Notes: a model not told the origin generated them from the sequence alone. Shown: positions 26,341 to 35,227, counted from the first letter of the stretch. The stretch is 42,824 bases of DNA from Peptostreptococcus sp. MV1 (GCF_000758885.1 NZ_JRNB01000010.1:1-42824); one strand, 5' to 3'. Program-made: numbers and translations.

Positions 26341-29103
26341 TTATTTTTCCTTTAATGCCTGTTCATATATTTCATCCAAGTTAGTTACATAAGATGTATT
26401 CTTGCCAGTTGAAGATATCTGATTTCTCAAGTCATTATAGTCTGTCTTCAACTGCTCCTTAGACAGGTTAGGTATTCTCGCCTGGTAGGCGCTAATTTTC
26501 AAGTCGAAGTACTTATTCTGGCTGGCTATGTAGTTTTGTATACCCTTTGCTCCTATTGACTTTGACTTGGCATATGCCTGGTTATAGTCAAAGTACTCAC
26601 CTACTCTTAGCATATAATAACCTGAATTTCTAACAAGCTGGGCTTGAACACCCCTCCTAGCAAAATTATTGGCAACTGACTCAGCGCCATCCTTATCCTT
26701 AGTGGCACCAACAAAAACAGTGTAATAAGTTCCCTTACCATTTTTATATTGTTCAGCCTGTCTATCTAATCCACTAGCCTTGGCTTCATTTTCATCCTTA
26801 GCTTTTTCAGCCTCAGTCTTCTGTGTTATTTCATCTGTTGACTTTGGTGCATCTTTAACTGTTGTAGATTTAGTATCAACTTTCTTTTCAACCTTTATAT
26901 TCTTTGTTGTATTATTAGTTTCCTCAACTGATGGCATAGTAAACTGCTTTATAAAGAAAATGTATGTACAGAATAAAAGTGCTAATATGACAATTATTAT
27001 AAGACCATCTCTAGCTACCTTGGTCTTTGACATACCAGCCATAAAGCCTTCATCATCAGCTACATCGACTTCTTGTGACATTTTTTTCTCTGCTCTAGCC
27101 TCTCTAAATGAGGCAAACTTGGCAGCCAACTTTGATTCCCTAAATTTTTCCACAAAACCTGGGCCATCATCTATATCCTCATCATCATATTCGTCGTACT
27201 CTTGATCATATTCATAATCCTCAGTAAGATCTTCTTCTTTTTCGACATGCAAAGAACTTCTATCCCCATCAACTGATTCTTCACTCATTGACTTCAACAT
27301 TTCTAGTTCTTCAAATTCATTTTCTTTGTCATCTTTTATTTCTACATCTGCCTTATCTTCAATATCCTTAGAAACATTAGCGACTTTCTCAACGGAGTCT
27401 GGCCTACTATCTAGAGGTTCAGATTTTGGTGCCCTTCCAGCTATGTATTCTTTCTTAGGATATACACAATCCTCTTCTTCAAATACAATATCTGACTTGC
27501 TAGCAAATGATTTAATACCTGTTTTTGATATTTTCTCTGCTATGTGCCTCTCATCCTTCAAGTCATCATATTCCTTTTTAATATCATTATCTTCCTTACG
27601 CTTGTTCTTCTCTCTCATCATAAGAATTGCTAAGGCATTTTCATCTTGTATAGACCTGTCTCCATTAAAGAGGTTGGGGTCTATATCATTATACTCGTCT
27701 TCATCCATGTCTGAGTACTTTTCAAACTCTTCTCCCCTATACTTTTTAGAAAAGAAATTTTTAAACCTATCAGATATACTATCTTTTTCATAGTAATCCT
27801 CTTCATCATTTATTTCGTCATAATTATACTCTTCAAATTCGTCATCATAGTATTCATCAGATGCCATTTCATCTTCTAGCTTATTTTTTTTCTTGAATAA
27901 ATTATCCTTCAAGGAAGATATAAGACCACCTTGCTTATCATCTTCATATGAATCAATACCGTCAAGTATATTTTCAACTCTTTCTCCAATTGGAGTGGCT
28001 CTATCAGTATCTAGCAGGTCCATTTTTTGTGAAAAATCAACCTTATCAAAACTAGTTTCTACTAAGTTTCTACCAAAGAAATTATTATTTTCTAGGTTAA
28101 AGTCTGATTTTACAAGCTTCTGACAGCCAATCCACCTAGACTTGTTTAAAAATGTCTTATTTCTCACTAGTCTCTCAATTATTTCTTTGAACTCAGATTC
28201 ATCAACTAGACCTATAACCACCATCCTAAAGGCATTAGTAAAGTACTGCTTGTTGTCATCGGATATATAATCCATCAAAAGGGCTACGCAGGAAACATAG
28301 TCTCTAGAAGTGTCAGAAAAGCCATAGGCATCATCTTCTTCAATATCTTCCGCCTCTACTGCATCTCTGAAAATATCATTTATCTTTACAGAAATTTCCG
28401 GTGTACTAATCATTGATACGTACTTGGTAAAACTGATACACTTATCTTCATCTGCCAGTTCATATTCATCTGATATATCATCATCTTCAACTAGGGCCTC
28501 ATCAGTAAACTCCTCTATAACTGTTTCCTGGCTAAAAAGTATGTCATTTATCATACTAAATATCTCATTCATAAGATCAATTTTGACCTCTTCAGTGCTC
28601 ATATCCAGTATATACTTGTATTTATCAACATTTCCAGATATTACAGTTATCACCATACCCAGTATATCTTTATAAATATTCAGTATTTTATAGTCATTTT
28701 CTATCTTTTCTATCTTTTTAACACCTGAATTCTTGTCATAGGACATGAAAATTTTTCTGTCCTTGTCGTTAAGGTGTTTATTGCCATTTTTCATGGCTTT
28801 ATTTACATACTGTCTGGAAGAAGCCTTGATATTTTCTATACTCTTTTCAACAGACTGGTGACCTTGTATCAAGTCATTTTGTATCCACATCTCTAGTATA
28901 TATTCCAACTTCTTGATTATAGACTTGTAGTATATTATATTATACCTCAAAAGTTCTATATATTTTTCTTCGTTTTCATCTACTTTTTCAAATTTATTTT
29001 TAAGCGTTTCATTCAAGTTACTGTTCATGGTATATTTATTATCAATATACTTTTCATCGACTTCAAGAACAGCCAACCTAATCAATTCTCGGCTATTATT
29101 CAA
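26341..29103 (-). CDS. Large single-pass membrane protein with C-terminal SPOR domain
   Basis: This protein is about 920 aa. Residues 1-330 are mostly helical. About 380-690 is a very acidic low-complexity linker with runs such as EYDQEYDEYDDEDIDD. One membrane segment lies near 700-717 (GLIIIVILALLFCTYIFF), followed by a Thr/Lys-rich stretch. A SPOR-like domain lies near 787-865 (TYYTVFVGATKDKDGAE, YYMLRVGEYFDYNQA). The topology is therefore a huge cytoplasmic N-part and an external SPOR domain. SPOR domains bind denuded glycan strands at division septa. The frame could start at GTG 29112, but that overlaps the AAGGAG site. TTG 29103 at 8 bases is preferred. It heads an operon with two unknown genes and galE. 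Confidence 0.78.
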   Translation of the reverse strand: MNNSRELIRLAVLEVDEKYIDNKYTMNSNLNETLKNKFEKVDENEEKYIELLRYNIIYYKSIIKKLEYILEMWIQNDLIQGHQSVEKSIENIKASSRQYVNKAMKNGNKHLNDKDRKIFMSYDKNSGVKKIEKIENDYKILNIYKDILGMVITVISGNVDKYKYILDMSTEEVKIDLMNEIFSMINDILFSQETVIEEFTDEALVEDDDISDEYELADEDKCISFTKYVSMISTPEISVKINDIFRDAVEAEDIEEDDAYGFSDTSRDYVSCVALLMDYISDDNKQYFTNAFRMVVIGLVDESEFKEIIERLVRNKTFLNKSRWIGCQKLVKSDFNLENNNFFGRNLVETSFDKVDFSQKMDLLDTDRATPIGERVENILDGIDSYEDDKQGGLISSLKDNLFKKKNKLEDEMASDEYYDDEFEEYNYDEINDEEDYYEKDSISDRFKNFFSKKYRGEEFEKYSDMDEDEYNDIDPNLFNGDRSIQDENALAILMMREKNKRKEDNDIKKEYDDLKDERHIAEKISKTGIKSFASKSDIVFEEEDCVYPKKEYIAGRAPKSEPLDSRPDSVEKVANVSKDIEDKADVEIKDDKENEFEELEMLKSMSEESVDGDRSSLHVEKEEDLTEDYEYDQEYDEYDDEDIDDGPGFVEKFRESKLAAKFASFREARAEKKMSQEVDVADDEGFMAGMSKTKVARDGLIIIVILALLFCTYIFFIKQFTMPSVEETNNTTKNIKVEKKVDTKSTTVKDAPKSTDEITQKTEAEKAKDENEAKASGLDRQAEQYKNGKGTYYTVFVGATKDKDGAESVANNFARRGVQAQLVRNSGYYMLRVGEYFDYNQAYAKSKSIGAKGIQNYIASQNKYFDLKISAYQARIPNLSKEQLKTDYNDLRNQISSTGKNTSYVTNLDEIYEQALKEK

Positions 29104-29155
29104 CGTATTCACTCCTTATTAGTTAATTGCTACTAAATTACAGTTTACTCATTCT

Positions 29156-29186
29156 ATTATAACATATTTTCTATTACTAGATTCAA
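29156..29186 (-). promoter_or_regulatory. Promoter of the SPOR operon
   Basis: On the minus strand the extended -10 TGTTATAAT (hexamer at 29156-29161) lies about 50 bp before the gene. A -35 TTGAAT is present at a 19-bp spacing, which the TG extension can compensate. Confidence 0.55.
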
Positions 29187-29211
29187 ACTATTTAAAATTA
29201 GTTAATAATAT

Positions 29212-29240
29212 TTGCATATAGTCCGTGTTTTTGATATAAT
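29212..29240 (+). promoter_or_regulatory. Promoter of rnpB
   Basis: A -35 TTGCAT (29212-29217), a 17-bp spacer and a -10 TATAAT (29235-29240) with a TGA extension just upstream of the -10 place the transcription start near 29247, at the 5' end of RNase P RNA. Confidence 0.85.
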
Positions 29241-29246
29241 TATCGT

Positions 29247-29572
29247 TGAGTATAGCAGATGATCGCAGGTAGTAATACGTGAGGAAAGTCGGAGCTCCAT
29301 AGAGCAGGGTGCTAGGTAACGCCTAGTGAGAGCGATCTTAAGGATAGTGCAACAGAAATAAACCGCCCTTTTATAGGGTAAGGATGGAAAGGCGAGGTAA
29401 GAGCTCACCAGCATATAGGTGACTATATGGCTATGTAAACCCCACCTGGTGCAAGGCCAAGTTAGGAAGAAGAGATGTTGCTCGCATCTCCCGGTAGGTA
29501 GGCCGCTTGAGCCTATTGGTGACAATAGGCCTAGAAAGATGATCATCTAATACAGAACTCCGCTTATAGCTA
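29247..29572 (+). ncRNA. rnpB: RNase P RNA, type B (Bacillus class)
   Basis: This is the catalytic RNA of RNase P, which trims the 5' leaders of tRNA precursors. Conserved elements are present: GAGGAAAGTC near the 5' end (P4/CR-I region), GGGTAAGGATGGAAAGGCGAG-like core, and the 3' segment CAGAACTCCGCTTATAG. The terminal pairing AGTATAG with CTATACT closes P1. The insertion pattern fits the type B RNA of Firmicutes. A consensus promoter precedes it and a terminator follows. The exact 5' and 3' ends are estimated from P1. Confidence 0.93.
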
Positions 29573-29586
29573 TACTTGACAAAGAG

Positions 29587-29610
29587 ACTGTGGTTTTCCA
29601 CAGTTTTTTT
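29587..29610 (+). terminator. Terminator of rnpB
   Basis: The stem CTGTGG-TTTT-CCACAG is followed by TTTTTTT. It is a textbook intrinsic terminator 15 bp past the RNase P RNA 3' end. Confidence 0.92.
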
Positions 29611-29746
29611 GTTGTCTTAAATTTTTAAAATCCAATCCTATATACCTTAAATTAAGTTTTTTGTCTTATAATAGGTAAAATTCTAAAATATATTTTTATA
29701 TATACTTACTTAGGTGTTCGAATCAAGATAATATGTCTTCACTTAA

Positions 29747-30484
29747 TTGGAGGTGATTTATATAGCTAGTCTAGATAGTAGGGTCAAGAAAAAAAATGTC
29801 GATTCTGGAAAAACTAGAACAAAGGCAAGTGGCAAAAATAAAAAAAATTCCAAGACTAAAAGAACAAAGAAAAATAAAAGACCTAGAAAGGTTTTTCGTC
29901 TATGCATCCTATTCTTACTTATCACATTTTTATATACGTCCACCAACCTATTCAGGTATTTTGATAACCTAGAAAAACAAATTTTGGTTGAGAGTAATAA
30001 AAGCAAGCAAGAATTTATAGACAGTCTTAAGGATATATCTATTGTAGAATATAGAAAATCTGGTCTCCTCCCATCTGTGACCATTTCACAGGCAATTTTA
30101 GAATCAAACTGGGGAAGGTCAAAATTGACAAGGGATGCAAACAACCTCTATGGTATCAAGGCTGATTCCTCTTGGCATGGGGACAAGGTCCTATTCAATA
30201 CCAAGGAATACTACAACAGTCACGTTAATGCCTATTTTAGAAAATACCCTTCCTGGGCCGACAGCGTATCCGATAGAACTGACTTTTTGATGAAAAATCG
30301 GCGTTATCTAAAGGCAGGTCTCTTTGAATCCAATACATATAGGGCACAAGCTCAGGCACTAGAAGATGCAGGATATGCTACTACAACTAATTCCAAGGGT
30401 AAAAAAATATATGCAGACAAGCTTATATCAATTATTAAAAGCTACGATTTGTATGAAATAGACTATATGGTCAAACCAAAATAA
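29747..30484 (+). CDS. Membrane-anchored endo-beta-N-acetylglucosaminidase (GH73)
   Basis: The protein is about 240 aa. A basic N-terminal cytoplasmic tail of about 50 residues, rich in KKN/TK, precedes one hydrophobic segment (RLCILFLLITFLYTSTNLF). A GH73 glucosaminidase domain follows, with SVTISQAILESNWGRSKL (catalytic Glu near residue 117) and NNLYGIKADSSWHG. It would act outside the membrane, cleaving the glycan backbone of peptidoglycan. The start is unclear: TTG 29747 is the only canonical codon here, but it precedes the strong GGAGGTGA (29749-29756). The codon best placed for that site is ATA at 29762, 8 bases from GGAGG. TTG is kept as the formal start. Confidence 0.82.
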   Translation: MEVIYIASLDSRVKKKNVDSGKTRTKASGKNKKNSKTKRTKKNKRPRKVFRLCILFLLITFLYTSTNLFRYFDNLEKQILVESNKSKQEFIDSLKDISIVEYRKSGLLPSVTISQAILESNWGRSKLTRDANNLYGIKADSSWHGDKVLFNTKEYYNSHVNAYFRKYPSWADSVSDRTDFLMKNRRYLKAGLFESNTYRAQAQALEDAGYATTTNSKGKKIYADKLISIIKSYDLYEIDYMVKPK

Positions 30485-30554
30485 GGCCCTATTAGCTTGA
30501 TGTTGACTTCTCGTTATCGTTTAAATACACCGGCCAAATTTTAAAATTTAATTT

Positions 30555-30597
30555 AAAGGGAGACTGGCTAGTTGATATGCTTGCAGTCTCCCTTTTT
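30555..30597. terminator. Bidirectional terminator between GH73 gene and glnS
   Basis: The stem AAAGGGAGACTG (30555-30566) pairs exactly with CAGTCTCCCTTT (30584-30595). T-rich sequence follows on the plus strand, and TTTAAATTA on the minus strand. It serves the convergent GH73 and glnS genes. Confidence 0.85.
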
Positions 30598-30697
30598 ATA
30601 TCTTATTATATTTGTCTTGTTTTTATAATTATCTCAATCGATAGTAGTCCCTACTCGAGGTCACTTCAAATTATAGCTGAATCCCAATTAGGTCTAC

Positions 30698-32356
30698 CTA
30701 TAATTTAAAAGAACTCTTTAGAGGTACTATCCTATTGAATACCAACTTGTCTTCACTTGAATATTTTGAGTCTACACAGTAGAAGCCGTTTCTAATAAAC
30801 TGGAATTTATCATTTTTCTGAGCACCTTCAACAGCTGTTTTCTCAACAAATCCCTGCTTTACTTCTAGTGATGCTGGATTTATCTGGTCTAGGAAGTGCT
30901 TGCCTTCATTTGCCGGTTCATCATCTAAAATCAATGGTTCAAACAGCCTAAATTCAGCTGGGTATGAATTGTTGGCATCTACCCAATGAATTGTAGCCTT
31001 CACCTTCCTGCCTACAAATCCTGAACCGCTCTTTGTATCTGGGTCATATGTACAGTGGATTTCTGTCACATTACCATCAGCATCCTTTATCACATCATTA
31101 CACTTGACAAAGTAGCCACCCTTTAGTCTAACTTCATTGCCTGGGAATAGTCTGAAATACTTCTTTACAGGAACCTCCATAAAGTCATCTCTTTCAACAT
31201 ATAGCTCTCTTGAGAAGCTAACCAGCCTCTTACCCATTTCTTCATTCTTGGCATTATTTTCTATTTCAATTAGTTCAGATTCACCTTCAGAATAGTTAGT
31301 TATAACCACCTTTAATGGATTAAGAACGGCCATAGCCAAAGGTGCCTTAGGCTGTAGGTCCTCTCTTAGGAAATAATCAAGCATCCTACTATCAACAGTA
31401 GAATCTGCCTTTGATATACCAATTTCCCTACAGAAATTCTTGATTGACTCAGGTGTATAGCCCCTTCTCCTTAGGCCTGATATTGTAGGTATTCTTGGGT
31501 CATCCCATCCATCTGCTACTCCAGTATCAACTAACTGCTTTAATTTACGTTTTGACATAACTGTGTTAGTAAGGTTCAACCTAGCAAACTCTATCTGCCT
31601 AGGAACTGCTTCCATTTCACATTCCCTTACAACCCAATCATAGAAAGGTCTCTGGTCCTCAAACTCTAGGGTACAGATTGAATGTGTAATATGCTCTATA
31701 GCATCCTCTAGTGGATGTGCAAAGGCATACATTGGATATACACACCACTTGTCACCAGTGTTATGGTGGGTATTGTGAGAAATCCTGTATATGACTGGGT
31801 CCCTAAAATTTATATTAGGTGAAGCCATGTCTATCTTTGCCCTTAATACCTTCTCTCCATCTGCAAATTCTCCAGCAGTCATCCTCTTAAATAGGTCAAG
31901 ATTCTCCTCTACAGACCTATTCCTATATGGACTCTCCTTACCAGGTTCAGTCAGTGTCCCCCTGTACTCTCTAATCTGGTCAGCTGATAGGTCATCAACA
32001 TAGGCTAAGCCCTTATTTATTAATAGGACTGCCCTCTTGTGCATCTCTTCAAAATAGTCAGACGCAAAATGTAATTCATTCCAGTCAAAGCCCAACCACT
32101 TGACATCTTCTTTTATAGAATCGACATATTCTACGTCTTCCTTTACTGGATTTGTATCATCAAACCTAAGATTCACCCTACCCTTAAACTCATTGGCTAA
32201 TCCAAAATTTAGGCATATGCTCTTGGCATGTCCTATATGCAGGTAGCCATTTGGTTCTGGTGGAAACCTTGTGATGATACTATCATGCTTACCACTTTCT
32301 AAATCATCTATCACTATATTTCTGATAAAGTTTGAATTTTCTCTTTCAAACGACAT
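30698..32356 (-). CDS. glnS: Glutaminyl-tRNA synthetase
   Basis: This 552-aa class I aminoacyl-tRNA synthetase charges tRNA-Gln directly. The HIGH-type motif is [15 protein letters not shown] near residues 30-44, and the KMSKS-type motif is MSKRKLKQL near 268. The N-terminal [16 protein letters not shown] signature and the ability to discriminate from GluRS fit GlnRS. A two-part beta-barrel anticodon-binding region (from residue ~340) completes it. Direct GlnRS is not universal in Firmicutes, where GatCAB transamidation is usual, so its presence is worth noting. It follows a small lipoprotein gene and has no T-box leader. The start is ATG after GGGAGG. Confidence 0.96.
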   Translation of the reverse strand: MSFERENSNFIRNIVIDDLESGKHDSIITRFPPEPNGYLHIGHAKSICLNFGLANEFKGRVNLRFDDTNPVKEDVEYVDSIKEDVKWLGFDWNELHFASDYFEEMHKRAVLLINKGLAYVDDLSADQIREYRGTLTEPGKESPYRNRSVEENLDLFKRMTAGEFADGEKVLRAKIDMASPNINFRDPVIYRISHNTHHNTGDKWCVYPMYAFAHPLEDAIEHITHSICTLEFEDQRPFYDWVVRECEMEAVPRQIEFARLNLTNTVMSKRKLKQLVDTGVADGWDDPRIPTISGLRRRGYTPESIKNFCREIGISKADSTVDSRMLDYFLREDLQPKAPLAMAVLNPLKVVITNYSEGESELIEIENNAKNEEMGKRLVSFSRELYVERDDFMEVPVKKYFRLFPGNEVRLKGGYFVKCNDVIKDADGNVTEIHCTYDPDTKSGSGFVGRKVKATIHWVDANNSYPAEFRLFEPLILDDEPANEGKHFLDQINPASLEVKQGFVEKTAVEGAQKNDKFQFIRNGFYCVDSKYSSEDKLVFNRIVPLKSSFKL

Positions 32357-32429
32357 ACTGTACCTCCCGCTTATATTTTCAAAATATTTATAATTATATT
32401 CTATAGTATATTAGAGAAAAAATAAAGTC

Positions 32430-32445
32430 ACTTATGTCAATAAGT
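32430..32445 (-). terminator. Small hairpin immediately after the 185-aa lipoprotein stop
   Basis: ACTTAT-TGAC-ATAAGT, read on the minus strand, is followed by GACTTTATTTTTT. The stem is only 6 bp, so termination before glnS is likely partial. Confidence 0.5.
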
Positions 32446-33003
32446 CTAATATGGCTTTAATTTTTCATCATATACTTTCAATAGACTAGATTCTATCTCT
32501 GAAAGTTTTTTTATATCATTTTGGTCAAATTGACCATCTTTACCAAGTTCAAGACCCTTCCTAAGCCTATTTAAGAGTTTCAACATTGAATTCTTATTGG
32601 GTTCTATATCAGCTTTTACATTTTCTATATTTGCCTTATATTTTTTATCATCCTTGTCATTTTTTGAAACATCCTCGGACTCCTTATCTATGGCTGCTCT
32701 AATTTTTTCAGGATCAAGCTTTTTCACTTCTTTAATCTTGGCATCTAGATCTGCAATTATAGAGTCCAAGTCCTCTAGATTGACCTTATATTCCCTGTCC
32801 TTTATATCCAATAAGTATTGATTGATATACTTACTATACCATGTGTATTTGGAATCAACTATATTTTTCCTGTAGGCATCATATTCTAGAGAATTTTCTC
32901 TCATAGAAGAGTCCTTCATTCTATTGTCAGTGGTTACTTCAGATTTACAACCTGACAATAATCCACATAGCAGTAGGGTCAAAACCACAACCTTGCCTTT
33001 CAT
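32446..33003 (-). CDS. Small predicted lipoprotein, helical, 185 aa
   Basis: The signal peptide MKGKVVVLTLLLCGLLSGC ends in the lipobox LSGC at residue 19, predicting lipid attachment outside the membrane. The mature part is Lys/Asp/Glu-rich and helical (for example DLDAKIKEVKKLDPEKI), possibly coiled-coil. No catalytic motif is visible. It lies between miaB (48 bp upstream) and glnS (89 bp downstream), two translation genes with no obvious link to a lipoprotein. The start ATG follows GAGGGGG. I do not recognise the family. Confidence 0.75.
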   Translation of the reverse strand: MKGKVVVLTLLLCGLLSGCKSEVTTDNRMKDSSMRENSLEYDAYRKNIVDSKYTWYSKYINQYLLDIKDREYKVNLEDLDSIIADLDAKIKEVKKLDPEKIRAAIDKESEDVSKNDKDDKKYKANIENVKADIEPNKNSMLKLLNRLRKGLELGKDGQFDQNDIKKLSEIESSLLKVYDEKLKPY

Positions 33004-33051
33004 CTTATTCCCCCTCTTCTCAATTAAAATATATTTTTATATTAACAATAC

Positions 33052-34491
33052 CTATTTTACCAGCTCTCCGTTTAGAGAAAATGACTTTGGTTCTCTTATT
33101 TTAACTTGCACTAGCTTTCCAATTAGGGATACATCTCCTCCAATAAAGTTGACTGTTTTATTCTGTCTAGACCTTCCAGTCATTACAGCATCATTTTTCT
33201 TGCTGGCACCCTCTACTAGTACTTCTAATGTTTTGCCCATATATTCAGCATTTTTCTCTGCTGAAATTCTATTTACTACCTCAAGTACTCTTTCAAACCT
33301 CTGGTGTTTTATATCTTCTGGTATCTGATCTTCCATCTTTGCTGCAGGAGTCCCCCTCCTCTTTGAATATATGAAGGTGAAGGCAGAATCATACCTTACC
33401 TCTTCACATATATCTATAGTATCATCCACATCCTGGTCTGTTTCGCCTGGGAAACCTATCATTATATCTGTAGAAAATGCTAAGTCTGGTATTTCTCTCT
33501 TGGCCTTTTCTATTATGGCTAGGTAGTCTTCCTTTGTGTAATGTCTATTCATCTTCTTTAGAAGGCTTGTACTACCTGCCTGGAATGGTAGGTGCAAGAA
33601 TTCACAAACCTTATCACAATCCCTCATTGCGAATATTACATCATCAGATATATCCTTTGGGTGGGATGTCATAAATCTGATTCTCTCTAGTCCATCTATC
33701 TCATTGACCTGCCTCAAAAGCTGGGCAAATGTAATCCTTTGGTCTTCATCAAGTGTCTTGCCATAGGAGTTTACATTCTGTCCCAATAGGGTTACCTCTT
33801 TTACGCCATTTTCAACTAATGATTTTATTTCATTTATTATATCGCTTGGTTTCCTACTTCTCTCCCTGCCCCTTGTATATGGAACTATACAATATGTACA
33901 GAAGTTATTGCATCCGTACATAATATTTACAAAGGCCTTTATATCAAACTTTCTATTGCTCTTTAGACCTTCAACAACTTCACCATCTACATCCCAGACA
34001 TCAACTAATATTTTATCTCTATTGAAAGTAGACTCTAAAAGTTCTGGGAACTTGTATAGGTTATGAGTACCAAATATCAAATCAACGTGCTTATACTTTT
34101 CCTTTATTTCTTCTACTACATGAGCTTGCTGCATCATACAACCACAGACTACAATTTTCATGTCAGGCCTTTTCTTTTTTATGCTCTTTAGGTGACCCAA
34201 ATTTCCATAAACCTTTAGTTCTGCATTTTCTCTTACTGCACAGGTATTGTATATGACTAGGTCTGCCTGGTCCTCTGACAAGGCCTGGACATATCCCATT
34301 GCTTCTAGCATAGAGATTAGCATTTCTGAGTCATGCTCATTCATTTGACATCCGAATGTGTGGCATAGCCACGATTTTTTCTTGCCAGTCCTATTAAACC
34401 TGTCTTCATTCATTCTATGAACAGCTTCGATATACTTTTCCTGTTCATCAATTTTATCTCTAGATATTTCAACTTGCTTTCTTTCTGACAC
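33052..34491 (-). CDS. miaB: tRNA-2-methylthio-N6-dimethylallyladenosine synthase
   Basis: This 479-aa cytoplasmic radical SAM methylthiotransferase modifies i6A37 of tRNAs to ms2i6A37. The N-terminal methylthiotransferase domain has three cluster cysteines (HTFGCQMNEHDSEM, YNTCAVRENAE, VCGCMMQQ). The radical SAM motif is CNNFCTYCIVPYTRGRERS near residue 194, and a C-terminal TRAM domain covers roughly 410-475. An N-terminal extension of about 40 residues precedes the first domain, as in other Firmicutes MiaB. The start is GTG with GGAG at 8 bases. It heads the run miaB > lipoprotein > glnS. Confidence 0.96.
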   Translation of the reverse strand: MSERKQVEISRDKIDEQEKYIEAVHRMNEDRFNRTGKKKSWLCHTFGCQMNEHDSEMLISMLEAMGYVQALSEDQADLVIYNTCAVRENAELKVYGNLGHLKSIKKKRPDMKIVVCGCMMQQAHVVEEIKEKYKHVDLIFGTHNLYKFPELLESTFNRDKILVDVWDVDGEVVEGLKSNRKFDIKAFVNIMYGCNNFCTYCIVPYTRGRERSRKPSDIINEIKSLVENGVKEVTLLGQNVNSYGKTLDEDQRITFAQLLRQVNEIDGLERIRFMTSHPKDISDDVIFAMRDCDKVCEFLHLPFQAGSTSLLKKMNRHYTKEDYLAIIEKAKREIPDLAFSTDIMIGFPGETDQDVDDTIDICEEVRYDSAFTFIYSKRRGTPAAKMEDQIPEDIKHQRFERVLEVVNRISAEKNAEYMGKTLEVLVEGASKKNDAVMTGRSRQNKTVNFIGGDVSLIGKLVQVKIREPKSFSLNGELVK

Positions 34492-34509
34492 TTCGTTTCT
34501 CCTTACTAT

Positions 34510-34543
34510 AAAGGCCCTTGTATTGAGGGCCTTTTATTTTTTA
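34510..34543. terminator. Hairpin between the HTH gene and miaB
   Basis: AAGGCCC (34511-34517) pairs with GGGCCTT (34527-34533). The T-rich run TTATTTTTT follows on the plus strand, where no gene runs into it; on the minus strand only TTTATA follows. It may end the HTH gene, or it may block antisense transcription into miaB. Confidence 0.65.
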
Positions 34544-34548
34544 TTATT

Positions 34549-34740
34549 CTATTTTACCACAGAATCACGCTTTTTGTACTTCTGCTTTATATAGTTTTCA
34601 TTTATCAGCCACGTTTTGCCAACTTTTTTAAGGTGATACTTATATATCAATCCTCTGAATATGTGGCTTCTAAGAGTTACCGCCTTTACTTCATATTCAC
34701 CCTCTATCTCTTTCAAGGTTCTCCATTTTGCTACAGCCAT
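34549..34740 (-). CDS. Small helix-turn-helix protein, 63 aa
   Basis: The 63-aa product begins MAVAKWRTLKEIEGEYEV. It carries a predicted helix-turn-helix (KAVTLRSHIFRGLIYKYHL) followed by VGKTWLINENYIKQKY, the layout of small phage or plasmid DNA-binding proteins such as excisionase-like factors. The open frame extends 10 codons further upstream, but AAAGG placed before ATG 34740 supports this shorter start. It borders a patch of broken small genes (34.8-35.9 kb), consistent with a decayed mobile element. Its DNA target is unknown. Confidence 0.65.
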   Translation of the reverse strand: MAVAKWRTLKEIEGEYEVKAVTLRSHIFRGLIYKYHLKKVGKTWLINENYIKQKYKKRDSVVK

Positions 34741-34831
34741 GCTAATTAGCCTTTCCACTTGCAATAGCAAGTTTCACCAATTTAGATGTTGGATATGATA
34801 AACAGATAAGCAATTTAGCGGTTTTCTAAGA

Positions 34832-34941
34832 ATGTTAATTGACAGACTAGAAGATACTAAGTCAGAAAATGACAGCGACGCAAAAAAAAACAGAAGTTAG
34901 AAAAAATAATCTCAGATTTACAAAAAACAATTGAAGATTAA
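34832..34941 (+). pseudogene. Small ORF interrupted by a frameshift at an A9 run
   Basis: The ATG at 34832 opens a 22-codon frame, MLIDRLEDTKSENDSDAKK, that reaches a stop after the run of nine A (34891-34900 region). The heptamer A-AAA-AAC at that point would allow a -1 shift. A -1 shift continues as QKLEKIISDLQKTIED and stops at 34941, giving a 36-residue charged helix. A stop codon of another frame lies 2 bp upstream of the ATG. This could be a decayed gene, an assembly homopolymer error, or programmed frameshifting. No function is known. Confidence 0.4.
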
Positions 34942-34975
34942 AACTACCTCACTATCGCAGTAGTAAGGTAGTCAC

Positions 34976-35017
34976 AAAATTGAATACTGGTGTATGCCCC
35001 GCCAGTTTTCAATTTCA
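34976..35017. repeat. Inverted repeat ahead of the 35.0-kb small ORF
   Basis: AATTGAATACTGG pairs with CCAGTTTTCAATT around TGTATGCCCCG. It lies 25 bp before the AAGGGGG ribosome site of the next small ORF. It may be a regulatory hairpin or a mobile-element remnant. The surrounding gap 34,942-35,040 holds nothing else. Confidence 0.45.
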
Positions 35018-35040
35018 TTATATCACAAGGGGGTTAATAA

Positions 35041-35224
35041 ATGAAAGAGGAAAGTAAAACCTCAAAAAATACAAAAAAGTGGACAAGAAAATGTAGTATC
35101 AGAGATTGAAGAAGCTGCCAAGGAATTAGAAGAAGATGAAACTTTAGAAGACTTGATAGAAGAAACTTTATACTACTACTCAGCTATGAGCGAGATAATC
35201 GACAGAATAGCAGAAGAAAACTAA
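35041..35224 (+). pseudogene. Small acidic gene with an apparent frameshift
   Basis: A good ribosome site (AAGGGGG) precedes ATG 35041, which opens MKEESKTSKNTKKWTRK and stops after 22 codons. The next frame from about 35070 reads an intact acidic helical tail, SEIEEAAKELEEDETLEDL then YYYSAMSEIIDRIAEEN, to a TAA at 35224. Joining the two needs a +1 shift, most simply one extra A in one of two A6 runs. The tail is followed by a good terminator. The original was probably a ~60-aa protein of the accessory patch. Confidence 0.5.
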
Positions 35225-35227
35225 AAA

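Noticed and set aside
26780-27205. Ser/Phe-rich plus-strand frames opposite the SPOR gene
   Set aside because: They arise from the acidic low-complexity linker on the minus strand and lack ribosome sites.
29202-29546. 114-codon open frame on the minus strand across the RNase P RNA
   Set aside because: It lies entirely within rnpB, which is supported by conserved RNA motifs, a promoter and a terminator. It has no ribosome site.
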